The notes below the pieces were generated by a model. It was not told the origin of the DNA. It was given only the letters and a program-made list of their open reading frames with translations, and did no database searches. A stretch of 64,000 bases of DNA, taken from the NCBI GenBank assembly GCA_003586115.2, contig QVOM02000034.1, positions 145,144,517 to 145,208,516 on the forward strand, given 5' to 3'. The stretch comes from Salvator merianae. Its lineage: Eukaryota; Chordata; Lepidosauria; Squamata; Teiidae. Numbering within the stretch: position 1 is the first letter of the stretch; every line of letters begins with the position of its first letter. The position numbers and the translations under genes were made by a program. Shown here piece after piece: positions 1 through 12,420 of this stretch.

Positions 1-710
1 TATGAACATGCCCATTTGGAAGAACACACCTCTGGATAGTGTTGATGGGCTTCAATGGATGATCCTTACCTCGAACAAAAGCCAATCTCTGGTTGGAACC
101 AGTTTCCAACCAGATTTCAGTGCTGCTGTCTTGCATTCTTAATAGAGTTTTCCAGATGTATACCCAAGTCTGTTAATAATAGGTTGGTCTGGAATGTCAA
201 ATAGCTCTTCAATTGTCATCTTTGAAATTCTGCCCAAGATCATTTCAGCTGCCATCAAACCATCAGAGTGGATTACCTCCTGAGTCAAGTCCTGCTTTTA
301 TGCAGATATCTTTCCAAGCCCTTTGCATTGGGCACAGATACAGAATGTTTTGCAATCTTTTCATTGTATTTTTACATTAATTCTGGTGATCAAACATGGA
401 TCGTAGCCTAGTACAAGGATTTGGACTCTCTGGCCAAGTTTCTTGTACTTGAAACCTATGTGACACCTGCATTTATGATGCCAGTGTCCCTTTCTGTGGT
501 CCAGAGGTGCCTGTACCTTGGCAGAGCCCTGCTTTTGGTATCACAGCACTCTAGGACTTTGGTAATATCTGATACAATCTGAGCTGATGAAATTCCCCAT
601 TGCAGTATATTCGTGGGGTTTGTGATTGTGGGTGAAGCTCTTAGGATATGCCAAGACCAAGACAAAAAGATCCCAGGTGTCTCTGGGCATGTGCAGAGTA
701 CCAGAACATA
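1..710 (-). pseudogene. Unidentified coding-like, frame-broken segment
   Basis: On the minus strand several consecutive stretches look protein-like rather than random. One frame, about 665 to 456, gives 69 residues including SSAQIVSDITKVLE and PRYRHLWTTERDTGIINAG. After a stop, another frame near 455-370 reads FKYKKLGQRVQILVLGYDP. A third stretch near 270-160 reads MAAEMILGRISKMTIEELFDIPDQP. The pieces are in different frames with stops between them, so no intact protein is made. A decayed retrocopy or an old transposon coding region would fit. I do not recognise the family and the coding nature is inferred only from composition. Confidence 0.25.
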
Positions 711-3146
711 TTTTTAATGCCAGCAAAATACTTTGTCATTGGGAGATACTCTACTTTTGATGATAGTTACTACAACTTCAGAGGACAACTCAGTTTATCA
801 TCTCATGCAATGTTGTACTATAGACATAGCCTATATATATCTATATATCTATATATATATCTCCTATTCCAAGTTCTCACTGGCACTTTGTATACAGAAT
901 ATAGACTAGTCCAACATGCCTAGAGTGGTTTCAAAGATAAGGAAGAATGAGCTGCAGCTTCTCTGAATAGCTAGCTAGCAATGACTAACTAAACACTGGA
1001 AATGAGAATTCTCTTTCCTAACTTTGCTTGCAACACTTGGTAATTGAGTTCTTCTGCCTGATCAAATCAATTGAATCTCATTCTTCTTTGTTCTTTGAAA
1101 GCACTGTAGCTATCCATGGCTGCATCCAGACAGCGTCAGAACTTCATAATTATTTCAGAATAGTATTTGATTTTCCCGATGTGATCACAGTGCTCCCACT
1201 TCTGCCCTGGAATATAGACCCCCATATCCCAGGTTTAAGGGATTGTGTCACTGTGTGATATTCTAAAACACAGAATATCAACCTAATATCTGGGCAAAGT
1301 GAAATAATTCATGGAGTGCCTTTAGTTCCTAGCTGCTGAGGACTCTCTTGAGGCAGCAGTGGAGGCTGGGCCATGATGAACAGTCTAAGTGCATGACCAC
1401 TGTTCCACACTACATGGTCTGGAGTAGCTCACGTAGTGTGAAGGGCCAGAGAGGCAAAAACGTAATTCATATTTTATTCTTCCACCCACCCAATAATATT
1501 TCATGTTTGATATACTATCATAATACTTTGACTCATAATAAAAAAATACATCCAGCTGATCCATCTCAGTTGCTCCTAATTTACAAGTTGGAACTGAACT
1601 AATGCCAGGACAACATACGTTTACAGAAATTACTGAGGGACAAACAGGGATGAAATTCAAGAGATACATATTTGCATTTCATCCTGATGTTTTCCCAAGC
1701 CCTTATCTCTCCTAATTTATTACTTAGTAATAACAGGATTATGTGAGAATAAATGTGTGGGTTAAATTAAGCCCTGAAGATTATACAATTCCCCCAAAGC
1801 AAGGTATTATAAAATGCAGTGCAACTAACACAGAGTATAAATAGCATCTTTTAAAAAACAAATAGATGCATTTCTTGATTTATATTTAAAAGCAAAGATT
1901 ACTTACTGATTGAATAAAGATATTTTTGTAATTATATAATACCATTGATCCACCTATTGTGTACATAGGTTACCAGTCCTTTTCTAGAATATCAGAAAGG
2001 AATTTCCCCACATCCCACTTGAGAAAGACGGGATCACTGAATCACTTCTACAAATTACTAAAGCAAGAGTACTGTTGCTTCTTTACAAGTCATGGTGTCA
2101 AAAGTGTGGCCAGTTGCACCTTAGGTCAATCAAAGTGGCATTAAAGCATTTGTAGGATAGATAAGCAATGGTGGCCTTGGTGAAGGAATTCTTCAGATAT
2201 CATCAGCATTTATAATGAAGTCAGGATACACCATTCAATTCTTTAATAAGTTCAAATCCAATTGTGGGCATGCTTTTAAAAGACACATCTAAAGAGGATA
2301 ACAGAGTAGCTGTGGAGATAATGGTAATTTGAGAAATTGCCTACACAGCTCTACTATAGACTGACAAGAATCCTTTGCACAAGAAAATTGGTAAATAAAA
2401 CAAAGTGTCCGCAAATTAAAGTCACCTTGATTAATAGAACTTATTCTTTTCATCAGCTACTCTTAATGAAGATTTACAGTTACCTATTATCCTTACCCAT
2501 TACTGTAGTCTATTACTCTCTGCTTCCTTATTGCAACCTGTTTTAACCTTTTATATATTATCTAGAAGTGCAGGATAGGCTTACTACAGAAAACGTTACT
2601 TGCAAGCCAGTGTTCTCAACCTTGAGCTTATTTTAGACAACTGATTTTTTTCTATATTTACTTCATGAAATTTTTAAAAGTATCTAGTTGTACATAAAAC
2701 AGCATATATATTGACAAGCAAACATGACTAGCAGTCTGCCCCAAGCACTAGTGGTTGGCATGTTCAGGTCAGCTGATACTATAAAATAGAGGAAGGAGAC
2801 ACTTTATGTTGTCTCAGATTCTAAGCTGTTTGGTAAGGTCACATGCTTCCCCTAATGATACTTGGACTCAGTTTTGTGTTGCTGGCTGTTTCTGCACAAT
2901 GTGAGCTATCCTGTGCCTAGTAGCATGTGCTACGTAGGTTAGTGCAGGCTAAGGGCCCTATGCCAGCCCAACTTGCCTGCCAGCTTTGAAGGCCAGGAAC
3001 TGTTGTTTCCACAATTCTGGGGACATGCCAACTTCTGATGCCATTTCTAATGGTACTTCCAGGTGTGCCACAGAAACAGATTCCCTCATTGTATTCTGCC
3101 TCATGTATTCTGCCACATGCCTCTATAGTCCAGAATATAGAATCTA
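711..3146. other. AT-rich DNA with no recognised gene
   Basis: No protein domain, RNA gene or bordered transposon is apparent. A short TATATC/TATATA-rich run lies near 828-862. About 2720-3140 resembles the diverged interspersed repeats found elsewhere in the window but has no clear ends. Open frames are short and mutually overlapping. Confidence 0.5.
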
Positions 3147-3800
3147 AGGGCCTGTTCACACTTACCTTCCAGTCAGTAGGGATATGAAGACACACACAAA
3201 AAATTTTGCTTCATTTTTGAACAAAAAAAATTGCTTTGTCAGTGAATTTTGTTGTCAAAAAATGAATTTTTCACATTCTTTTTGTTTTATTTTATTTTGC
3301 AATGTTTTCCCATTGAAAATGCCATTGAAAATGCCATTTTTATGGTTTAAACACAGTGAAAAATGTGAAAATTCAACAAATTTCACTTCCACAAAAGAAG
3401 AGGCTTTTCCATATTCGATTGAAAACTGTAAATGCGAAAAAAGTCATTTTTGTTTTGATGCAAAAATGTGCAAAAATGAAATTTCATATGAATTTTTGAA
3501 TGCAAATCAAAATTTGCACATCTCTACCAGTGAGCTTCCAGATGCTCACTGGACAGCTAAAATGCTGTCCAGAACTTGACCGGGAGCATCTGGATGGCTT
3601 TTGATCAGCAGCATTTGCACCCACTTCTGTGAGTGGGCAGCATGGCTGTGGATTCACAGTTACATGCCACATCCTGATTGACATGACAGTGGCCAGGTGT
3701 TGCTGTGGCCACTGTCATGCTGTTTTGGCCTGCCATCTGCACTTCAAGTGCTAGTGCTCCATTTTAAGCCAGTTACCAGTCCCTGAAGTGCAGACCTCCA
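3147..3800. repeat. Family Y repeat, split by a hAT insertion
   Basis: The left end GGGCCTGTTCACACTTACC matches the end motif of other family Y copies in this window (for example 59056). The repeat is interrupted at 3177-3526 by a foldback hAT element and resumes at 3527. It contains a perfect 9-bp hairpin, 3549-3557 pairing with 3564-3572, at the place where other copies carry a similar hairpin. The right end is not sharply defined. Confidence 0.5.
3177..3526. mobile_element. Foldback hAT element, F1 group (350 bp)
   Basis: The element starts TAGGGATATGA and ends GCACATCTCTA, matching the TAGGG...CCCTA ends of the other F1 elements. It is flanked by CCAGTCAG (3169-3176) and CCAGTGAG (3527-3534), an 8-bp duplication with one mismatch. 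The interior is AT-rich and coding-free; a 131-residue frame across it is low-complexity. It has fewer CpG than its relatives, so it is probably an older copy. It sits inside a family Y repeat. Confidence 0.7.
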
Positions 3801-6276
3801 TACCTGATTCCTTTTAGCCTGCAATGGAATAGCTATGCTATTCCCATACCATACCAGGCTATAAATGTTAACAGGCCTTAAGTCTGCTGGTAGAGTTCAT
3901 TGTCAAGATCTACCTTAGGACCTTGACAGAGTGCCATTTTGGCACCCTATCCCAGTCTGGAGTTTCATCCAATGCAGACAAAGCATGGGGATTCTGTTGG
4001 TCTATGCTAACATACGGACAGCAGGCCTCTGAACTCCTTCTTGTCTTGGGATAATGTTTAGAATGTAAACTTACTTACAGAGAATGCTTGACTGTTTTAG
4101 AAAAAGAGTAGCATTTCTTTCAAAAGTTATTCTCTGACTCAGAATTTTAAGCAAGACAACTTCTATGAGTTTTGTTTTATTATGCAACACTGATATGCTG
4201 TGCCCTATGAAGCTTGAGAAATGTCTGTTTCATGAATGCCGGAATTTTTATTATGGATATCAGCAATCCTTGAAACTATCGTTCCTTATACATGTTGTGG
4301 CTGATTATGTGGATGTTACAATCCCAGGTACAAGAAATTTTTACTGTATATTTCAGGATGTCTCTTATCTACATTAAAGATTGGGAACCTGGTGTCTCTA
4401 TTAAAGATTGCAGTTTGTTGAAGAGTTACATTTTCTAGAACACAATAACCTTTGACATTCATAACATTCTGCTCATAAACCCACACAACTGTCAATACCG
4501 AAGTTGTGCAATCTTGATTAACTAAACATCCAAATTCTGAAAGACTCTGTATAAATAAAATTCATGAATAAACAAGGTTAGATTATGGTGTCATTTCTCT
4601 ATTTGTTGGCTACCAAAACTTGCAAATGGAAAAATCACAGTTATCAAAGGCCAATTTCAGATGTTCTTTCTCTCTGAACTAATTGTAAGGAATCAGTGAA
4701 CCAGGGAATAGGGACTTGCAGAAGGAAGTGTGATGTTAATAGATATCTTGGTACACTGTTGATAATATAACTGAGAGTTTGGGCATAAAACTAAGCTGTT
4801 AATTCTTTTAGGAAGGAAAATAGCTTAGATGTGGAATGGAATATCAACTTGAAAAAAGAAGAGTTCACCTGTTATATATTCCAAAAAGACATTCATATCA
4901 ATGGTGCATTGCTTGAAAATTATACAGTGGTGCCATTTAACATGAATCATGAAATCTGATGCCAGGTCTTCCAATAGATCCTAGGACTGGAACAGATGTG
5001 CTTTCCAATAACAAGCACACATTTCTGTTGCATGTATTTTTTGCTCTCATCTTATGGTGACATGAAGCCTGATGCTAGTCTATAGAGCAAATTATCAACA
5101 GAAACTGTAATTTTGGGAGTAAACTACTGGTGTTCATAAGGAAACACTGAGAATACAGTTATTTTTTCATAAGTAATAAAGATACTGAAAACATACAGCA
5201 ACCATATTATATTACCAGTTCTGAAACCTTAACAATGAACAATATAGACAGTTAGTATGCTATAATTTTAGCTGACATAAAAGAAAAACAGTCTCTCATG
5301 AAGTAAGAAAAGACTAGATAAAGACAAGATATTTCTGAATTGAAAAACAGTTCATATAGACAAAAGATTTTGTATGAAGGCAGTAGTTACGCACAATGCA
5401 AATTGTATATGTATGTAAAAATATGCATGAGTATAGGATGCATTTAAATGTTCAAACTACATTTGAAGGCACTTTGTAGATTCTTGAAAACTGAAAATGT
5501 AGTAATTCTATATGAATGGAACTTTGACCAAATTTGAAGGGACTGAAATTCCATACATTAAAACAAAACAAATCTCATAGCAAAATCATTTGTCTGGCTG
5601 GGGCTTGGTAGTACTTTAGAATGGTTTGATAGCTTTTTACAAGCCAGGGCTGAGCCAGATGCCCCAAACTCTAGCCAGCTGAGTTAGGAGTGCCACTGTG
5701 TGGAGCCCCAAACTGCTAGTGTGAAGTTTCTGTGAGTGTAGGAATCCACTGGGTCCAATTGGTGCAACTGCCCTAAGACTAGCCCCAAAGTTTTTAATAA
5801 ATATCACAGCAATTACTTAGTAACAATTTGACAGGGATGTTTTATGAAACAAAGAACAATCTATGACTTAGAAGTAAGCATGGGATAACCCAAAGTTTCA
5901 ATTTCTCAAAATATGGATCTTTGAATTTTGTTGACTTTGGCTGAACTCCTATATCAATTGAATTTTAGGTCCATCCTTACTTGAGAAATCCTAATAAAGA
6001 CACAGAAAATATAGTGGAATTGGTCCTGTAACCTTCTTAAGGTGACTAGGAAGCTGGGGAGAAAGCAACCAACTTTGGTTTTCTGTTAGATTATTAACTG
6101 TGGCTGCATCTGTGGTTGACTAGAGGATGAGTGAGATACATTCCCCTCTCAAAAGGTTTCCAGTGTTCACTCCAAACACCAGAAGTGCTGCCTTATCCCA
6201 AGAGATGGATAGATGATTCTTGGGGTACTCCTGTTCAGCAAATCAAAATCAAGCCAAAGCATGTTCCCTGATGCCA
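3801..6276. other. AT-rich DNA with no recognised gene
   Basis: Nothing identifiable by eye: only short open frames, no tRNA-like or LINE-like motif and no paired termini. About 3800-4030 may be the decayed remainder of the preceding repeat. Confidence 0.5.
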
Positions 6277-6570
6277 ACTTAAGAACAACAACAAGAAGAA
6301 GAACTTGGTTTTTATACCCCACTTTTCTCAGCCAAAGCTGACTCAAAGTGGCTTACAAGGTTATTTTTCACCCAAAGGCTTACATCTGTCTATCTTCCGC
6401 AACACACAATGTGATGCTCCCTATTTATTTACTTGCAATTACTTGCTTTCGAACAGCTAGGTTGGCTGGAGCTAGAGGCCAGTAGAAGGCGCTCATCCCC
6501 TCTACATGACAGACAGGATCCTCCTTTGAAAGATCAGTGCCTTAGCCTTCTGCGCCACCGTGTCCTCTTA
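6277..6570 (-). mobile_element. tRNA-derived SINE with L2-like tail
   Basis: Read on the minus strand from about 6567, the sequence begins GGACACGGTGGCGCAGAAGG, which contains a good Pol III A-box-like motif. The body continues to a 3' part reading AGCCACTTTGAGTCAGC and GGGGTATAAAAACC, and ends in a CTT/GTT-rich tail (plus strand 6285-6304). The layout of tRNA-like head, body and LINE-like tail is that of SINEs moved by LINE machinery. The B-box is degraded. Family name not assigned. Confidence 0.6.
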
Positions 6571-8179
6571 ACAGTTGCATTTCTGCACTGGCAGGGGATT
6601 TTGGCTGCTGCAGGCAGTATTCCATTTGCAGATGGTTTCAGAAGCCTCAGAAGGTCACTGTGGAATGGAATGCCCTCTCCCATACATGGAGCAGCAGTCT
6701 CTCAATGCTTCCTGCCAGCTACCATATTTAGTGGCCAGTTTAAATGAAATCTATGTTTTCACCCTTATTAAACCTTTAAAACTGTAAACATGCAGCAGAG
6801 TACGAAGAAGCTTTCAGTGATCTTCTTTGCAAAGAAATCAAACCTGGATCTCTGGAATACATCACTTCTCTGAGAAGAGGTATGATTTGGGAAGGTTAAA
6901 ACAGTATCAATATCCTATAATGTCCTTTCAACATGTAGGGCTGAATATACACAGAATCTCTAACTTGGAAATTTTAAAAAATGTATTCCATATAAATATA
7001 CCATAAACTCAAGATAATTTCAAAATCAGGATGACCTTAGTGAATGTAGTGACAACATCAGAATCCCAGTATTATTTATTTCATATCTTGGTCTGTATTT
7101 CACTAGGTCCCAATCTATACTTGCTTCATATTTTCATTAAAATTGTTCTTTAAGCAATTTGACAGCCAAGAAGATGGAAACATGACCCGTAGCCTCTCCA
7201 TTTTGTTTATGAGTTTATCCCTCTCACAGTGACAGTTTTTTTTAAAAAAAGGAAACATGCCATCTACAAAATGAATTCAATTCAGTATTCAAAAACTTTT
7301 CTGACCTATCTATGCTAAGTGAAGGAAAATGTTTATTACACTGTTTTGTAAAGTTTCAAGAGATAGCCAATTTTGTGTACTATTTTATCTATTAGTGATT
7401 CAGTGAACAATGTAAATACTTTACACTACCCTTATTCAAATAATGAAAAACATCTTTGCCAGGTGACAGTTGTATCTGTGGGTATTACTTGGGCATAGTA
7501 TAGTTTATCATCAGTCTTTATTGCCCTTAGTAACACATAACTAAGTTAAATTATAAAAATATAATTTACATTTTTTAATATTCTACAATTCTATGGCTTT
7601 ATTGCCTAACAGATTTTCAATGTACGTGTAACAAATTATCTGGAATTATTGCTTAAGTTGAAGAACCTAGGCACCACCTTTCAAATGTTTCTTGAAATTC
7701 CTGAAGGTATATGAAGGTGATCTGCTTGAATAGATCCAAGACCTGCTAGTATCCTTAAAATACAGTGCTGAAACATCAGTGCCATAAATAGCCTCTGGAA
7801 GGTGACACTTCTGTGAATGTCACCAAGCTTATTGTATTAAATTGTTATTTCTCCATTAATCTCACTTACTTTGGGATAATAAAGGCTAAGTTTTCTAGCA
7901 GTCATAAAAGCATTTAAAAAAAAAAAAAAAAGAATGACTAGCTTCTCCTTTTTTTTCTCTCGAATGAACAGCTATGCAGCCAAATAAACTACATTTAAGA
8001 TCAAAAACAGAAGAGATATGAAAGTTGTTAAGGACTGGAAAATGACTGCAACACTGCAGCAACACAAAAAAGGTAAGGCATGAGGCATGCTTGCTAGTCA
8101 AGTGCGCTCGCACTGGCAGACGGCCATAGCGATGGGCAGCAGACCTCATCCACTACCAATCCCTGCAACTGCTGGAGAA
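6571..8179. other. No recognised gene; contains an A-tract
   Basis: AT-rich sequence with an adenine run at about 7916-7931. No coding, RNA or bordered mobile feature was recognised. The minus-strand frame near 7895-8149 owes part of its length to the A/T tracts. Confidence 0.5.
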
Positions 8180-8872
8180 GTAAAAAGGTGTCTGAATCCT
8201 CACCTGACTCTCAAAGTGAGCTTCAGGTGAGGATTCGTCCGCACTTACCTTCTCCATGGTGGCGGCGGCCACCTTCCGTGAGATCAGCCCACCCATTAGG
8301 CATGCGCGATCTCGCAACTGCGCATGCCTGGTGGACACTGGGGCCTACCACTTTGCATGGGCCCATACCACTACGATTGAGCCTGGGTTGGATGGGGGTG
8401 TGCTGCACCCCGTCCAGCATTTCAGTGTGCAATTGTGGGCGTGAGGGTGGTCGCTGCAGCAGTGGCCTACAAGCGTCAGGCTACTGTCATGGCGACTGGG
8501 AGGCCCATGCCATTGGGGTGATCAGGCCATCCCGATTGGGCTGGGTGGGCCCGATCAGGGTGCCACAGGCCCGATCGTGCAGGCCCGATCACACTATGGG
8601 GAGGAGAGGCCCAATACACATGTGCAAGTCATGTCATTGCGCACGGGCCTCCCAGTCTCCATGGCAGTGCCCTGATGCCCAATTGCCCACCTCGCATCCA
8701 TGTGCATGTGCTTGAAACTGCTGTGGTCACCATGGCAGCAGGTGGCCGCTTGCCAGCTGTTGTCATGGCAAAAAACAGGCATGGCTACCGGCATTCTCAC
8801 TCACGAACACCAGTAGCCAGCCTATGGTAGGTTTTAAGGCCCCATCGTGCAGACGGAGAAGTGCGAACAGGC
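8180..8872. repeat. Family Y-like GC-rich repeat with hairpin
   Basis: The left part reads GTCCGCACTTACCTTCTCC and the right part GGAGAAGTGCGAACAGGCCC (near 8846-8866), an inverted pair using the family Y end motif. At the left border lies a perfect 14-bp hairpin, 8194-8207 pairing with 8223-8236. The interior is GC- and CpG-rich, so stop codons are rare and long frames (up to 175 residues) appear on both strands; none looks like a real protein. No target-site duplication was found. Confidence 0.5.
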
Positions 8873-8975
8873 CCAGTGAGCACAGCACCGTAACTAATCA
8901 TGGACGGATAAAAGAAAAACAAACCGATGTAAAAGTTGTATTTTTTTTTTTCAATGTTAGTTTTTTTTCCCTCTC

Positions 8976-9611
8976 TGTTATGTCCCAGGCAGGCTGACAA
9001 ACAGGGGCCAAGGCAAACCTCAGTAACAGGGAAGTCCTTTCATTAACAGTTCAGGTCACAACAGGGAGGCAGCAGGAGTTGAGAAGTAAACAAAGCCGAA
9101 GGAGTAAGAGAAGCCGTAGTCAAAGTCCAGTCCAAGTTCAAACAGGGTTGTAGTCACCGAAAAAAACAAAGTCCAGGGATTAAAAGAAACCGAAGTCAAA
9201 ACACAGACCAAACAAAGGGTCAAGGTTCTAGAAGCCAGGAGATCAGAGTAACAGGATGCACGGATGGAAAGCAGTTGCTGACCATGCCTGGGCTGCAGTC
9301 CCTATGTTGTATTTATTGCAGGATCATCTTCTCCCAGGGGTGAGCTTGGGTGTGGCCGGCTGCTGCTAGATTGCTTACACAAGCTCAGCTGAGCCCTGCA
9401 TTTGGCCCTTCTTCTTTCTATGGCTAGAGGAGGAATGTTTGCAGGAATCTCTGATGTTTCCAAAACATCTCCTGCCGATGTTTGTGCTTCGTCCTCTGGG
9501 ATGGTGATAAGGTGTCTGGGCTCTGTGCCACCTGGAGCTGCCTGCTCAACATCTACACAGCTCTCAGGCTAAACACCACCCTCATCCTCAGAGTCTGAGA
9601 CACTCATAACA
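8976..9611 (-). mobile_element. Solo LTR of an LTR retrotransposon (636 bp)
   Basis: The plus strand starts TGTTATGTCCC and ends CTCATAACA, giving TG...CA termini with a 7-bp inverted end (TGTTATG/CATAACA). The identical 5-bp sequence CTCTC flanks it (8971-8975 and 9612-9616), as left by an integrase. Minus orientation is chosen because that strand carries GCAATAAATACAAC near 9318-9305, which could be a polyadenylation signal or a TATA-like promoter. No internal gag/pol or second LTR is present, so this is a solo LTR left by recombination. Gypsy versus endogenous retrovirus origin cannot be decided from the LTR alone. Confidence 0.85.
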
Positions 9612-9616
9612 CTCTC

Positions 9617-10375
9617 ATCTGTCATTAGGGAATATAATTATACCCTTCTTATAAATACATATCAAGGTGGAAAAGATCAGTAATAACTTCTAATCTTTTA
9701 TTTTTATAGTTAGTTTTCATTTTGATGTTATTCTTAGGCATGAGAACAAAAGTGTGGTTACTGATGCTGAGCATAAAGTTCTGGTGATAAAGAGACAGCT
9801 AGACGACTATATTACAGTCTTCCCAAGATAGAAACCTTTAGAATACTAAACCAAGAATAATAAAACTGTAAATTAATCCTGTATCAGCATTCACTTCACC
9901 ACAAGAACCAAAGGTAAATAAGCATATATATTACCTTTATCTATCTCTTTGCAAAACAAAATCTGTGATGAAAATTCTTTAGGTTTTATCTAAAAGATTG
10001 TAGTAAGGAGGAAGCATCATAATCCCAGAAGAAGAAATTCCAAAAATGCAGGGTCACAGACCTCTTGCTGGATATGGTCCAGGACTTCTAGGGCAGCTTT
10101 TGATGTCAAGATCGGGCTGGCCACCTAAATCACCAAACCAATTAACCTAGCCATAGAAAACACTGGGGGAAAAAATAAAAACAAAAAAAAAAAGAAACCA
10201 GGTGTTTTTGAAGTTTGGCAGATATTCTACAGCTTTTGTGGCCATAATTCAGTGGCAGAGTAGCTGCCTGATACTTAGAAAACTGCATATATGTGTCCTT
10301 GTTGTCACAAGAAACCAGTCCTAACTAGATGATTTCAAACATCACTGCCAGTTTTTCTGTACACATGCTGTCCTT
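9617..10375. other. AT-rich DNA with no recognised gene
   Basis: No gene, RNA or bordered element recognised. An A-rich tract lies at about 10167-10195. Confidence 0.5.
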
Positions 10376-10510
10376 TACTTATTTACTGGACTTCTATAGC
10401 TGCCCATAGGATCTCTGGGCAGCTCACAATACCAATGCATTCAAATATACAATTCCTCCATTTATATAAAGACAATGTAATTAAAAAAAAAAAAAAAAAA
10501 AAACATATAA
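10376..10510 (-). mobile_element. Possible L2/CR1-type LINE 3' tail
   Basis: TTTACTGGACTTCTATAGC followed by TCTCTGGGCAGCTCACAAT resembles the reverse complement of reptile L2-like LINE 3' ends, which read GTGAGC...CCC AGAG...ATAAAT. A long adenine run (about 10479-10503) follows. Diverged and short, so the assignment is tentative. Confidence 0.35.
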
Positions 10511-11164
10511 TTTTTTAAAAGCAGAACAGCCTGCCAGACTTCTAAGATGCCTGAGTAAATAAAAAGATCTTCATCTGGCACCTAAAGGTATTTAAAGTTG
10601 ACCTTAGTAGTAGGCAGTCTTTTAAGGCCCGTCTGAAGCTACGTCTCAAAGTCTGTGTCTGGGCATCTGGGACAGAGTGGCCTGAGTGTCATGTCACCAT
10701 GTAAGTGAGCATGACATGTCCATCCAGGGGTGTGATGCCTGCTTCATTTTCCCAGGGCTGAGGACAATTGCACTATCTACCAGAGTACCTCACTTGCCAC
10801 TTTGCTGTGTGTCCATGTTACTAGACATGGATACCATAAACAAGGGGAGGGCTGTTGTGCAGAGATGTTTTCCCCCAGAAACTACCTACCACTGCTGTAA
10901 AGCTATGGCCTAAGTTAGTATAAGACTGCTAAAGTCTATTACAATTTTTATCTAACAATGCTATTAAGGCAATATATAATAATTCCTGTGATTCAACCTT
11001 TCAGTTCCAATATCCCATTCTTATAACACTGTAAAGGTAAATATCCAGGGAAGGTAGGAATGAGTTACATTGCATTTTCCTGATGTAGGATAGCTGAGTC
11101 ATGACTGGAGTGTCACAACAGGCTACCTGAGAGAGGCAGTAAACTCACATGATTTATAATTTTC
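10511..11164. other. No recognised gene
   Basis: Mostly featureless sequence. About 10625-10915 has the mixed composition of the old TIR repeats elsewhere in the window, but I could not place its ends. Confidence 0.4.
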
Positions 11165-12420
11165 AAAAACGATGTGCCTTTCTGCCTTACCGTGCCTTGT
11201 TCCAGGCCAGTGGGTCTGGACCACTGAGGCCCACTGGACTGGAACAAGACTGGTTTGGAACAGTGCTGCCTGCATGGCAGTGCTCGTCCAGACTAGGGAT
11301 GTACGCGAAGGCATTTTTCGCCTTTTGCTTCGCAGCGAAGAGAAATCGGCAAAAAAAATCTTTGCATGAAAAAAACCTCGCTGAAAGATGCCAGCTTCGC
11401 TTTGCTGCGAAGCTTTTCACACATGGCTTCGTTGCCAGCCACTGGCCAGCCCACCGGCTCTGTACCCATCCACCCTTAAAGATATGGTGGCAGTTCATAT
11501 CTTTAAGGGTAAATGGGCACAGAGGCGGCAGGCTGGGCAATTGCTGCCAATGAAGCCATGCCGCCCCTACACCCTGCACCCCCCCACACACAAATAAAAT
11601 AAAAAAGAAAAGCCCTACACCCTGCCACACACACAAATAAAATAAAAATAAAAAAGTAAAGTAAAAAAAATAAAATAAAATTCCTACCTATAGTAGAACC
11701 GCGTGCATCTTCTCTTCGAGCCCTCTGGCTCGTCTGCCTCCCCCTCCCATCAGAAAAAACTCTATTGGATGTCTGTTTCCCTGGCAGCAGCGAAGCGAGG
11801 CATCCAATAGGCTGGTGAAACAGTCAGTCAAATATACTGACCAACTGCTGACACCAGCACAGCAGCCAGTAGAAATTCTACTTCGTACAACTTGTAGGAA
11901 GTAGAACTTTTACTAGGCTGCTACAGCAGCGAAGGGCAATGAACGGCAGTGAAGGAAAAGGTAAGTCTTCACTCTTCGCATTCGTGGTGAAGGGTTTTTT
12001 CGCCCCTCACACGAAAACAGCGGAAACGCTGTTTTTGCTGCGAAAGGCGAAGGTGGCGAAAGTTTTCACCCATCCCTAGTCCAGACCAGTTCCTGCACTG
12101 GACCTGAAGCTCCCATGAATCTATGGTCTCTGAGGGCTCCTATGAGGAGCCATCAGGAGAATGATTTGAGCATAATACTTTGGTGTGTCACCAGAATGGG
12201 TTCCTCAGTAGTCAGGAACATGGAAACATGCTTTCTGCATGCTTCTGTGTTCCAGATTAGGCCATGCCGGTCTGCCGGTAAACCTTGATATTGAGGTCTA
12301 CTGGCAATTCAAATCTAGGACCCCTTGATCTGGATTATGCTCTGTCCTTCTTTCCTATGAGGTCCGAGCATACCAGCTGCGGGTAGGACCTCACAGATCC
12401 ACAGTAATGTCTAGACTGCT
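11165..12420. repeat. Family X repeat split by a hAT insertion
   Basis: The left part begins with a GCCTTTCTGCCTTACC end motif and contains GTGCTCGTCCAGAC. After the inserted hAT element (11294-12078) the repeat resumes with CCAGACCAGTTCCTGCAC and runs to about 12420, including GATCTGGATTATGCTCTGTCC. The uninterrupted copy at 26805-27245 has the same order of motifs, which shows that the two halves belong together. No coding capacity is seen. Confidence 0.6.
11294..12078. mobile_element. Foldback hAT element, F1 group (785 bp)
   Basis: The element starts TAGGGATGTACGCGAAGG and ends CACCCATCCCTA. It is flanked by an exact 8-bp duplication, GTCCAGAC (11286-11293 and 12079-12086), which is diagnostic for hAT transposition. 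The outer parts are rich in TTCGC/GCGAA repeats that fold on each other. The middle, including an A-rich stretch at about 11593-11690, carries no transposase. A 149-residue minus-strand frame crosses the element and is not protein-like. It must have depended on a transposase encoded elsewhere. Confidence 0.88.

Noticed and set aside
8188..8715. A 175-residue plus-strand frame, one of the longest in the window.
   Set aside because: It lies in a GC-rich family Y-like repeat, overlaps several other frames in other phases, and has no recognisable domain or protein-like motif order.
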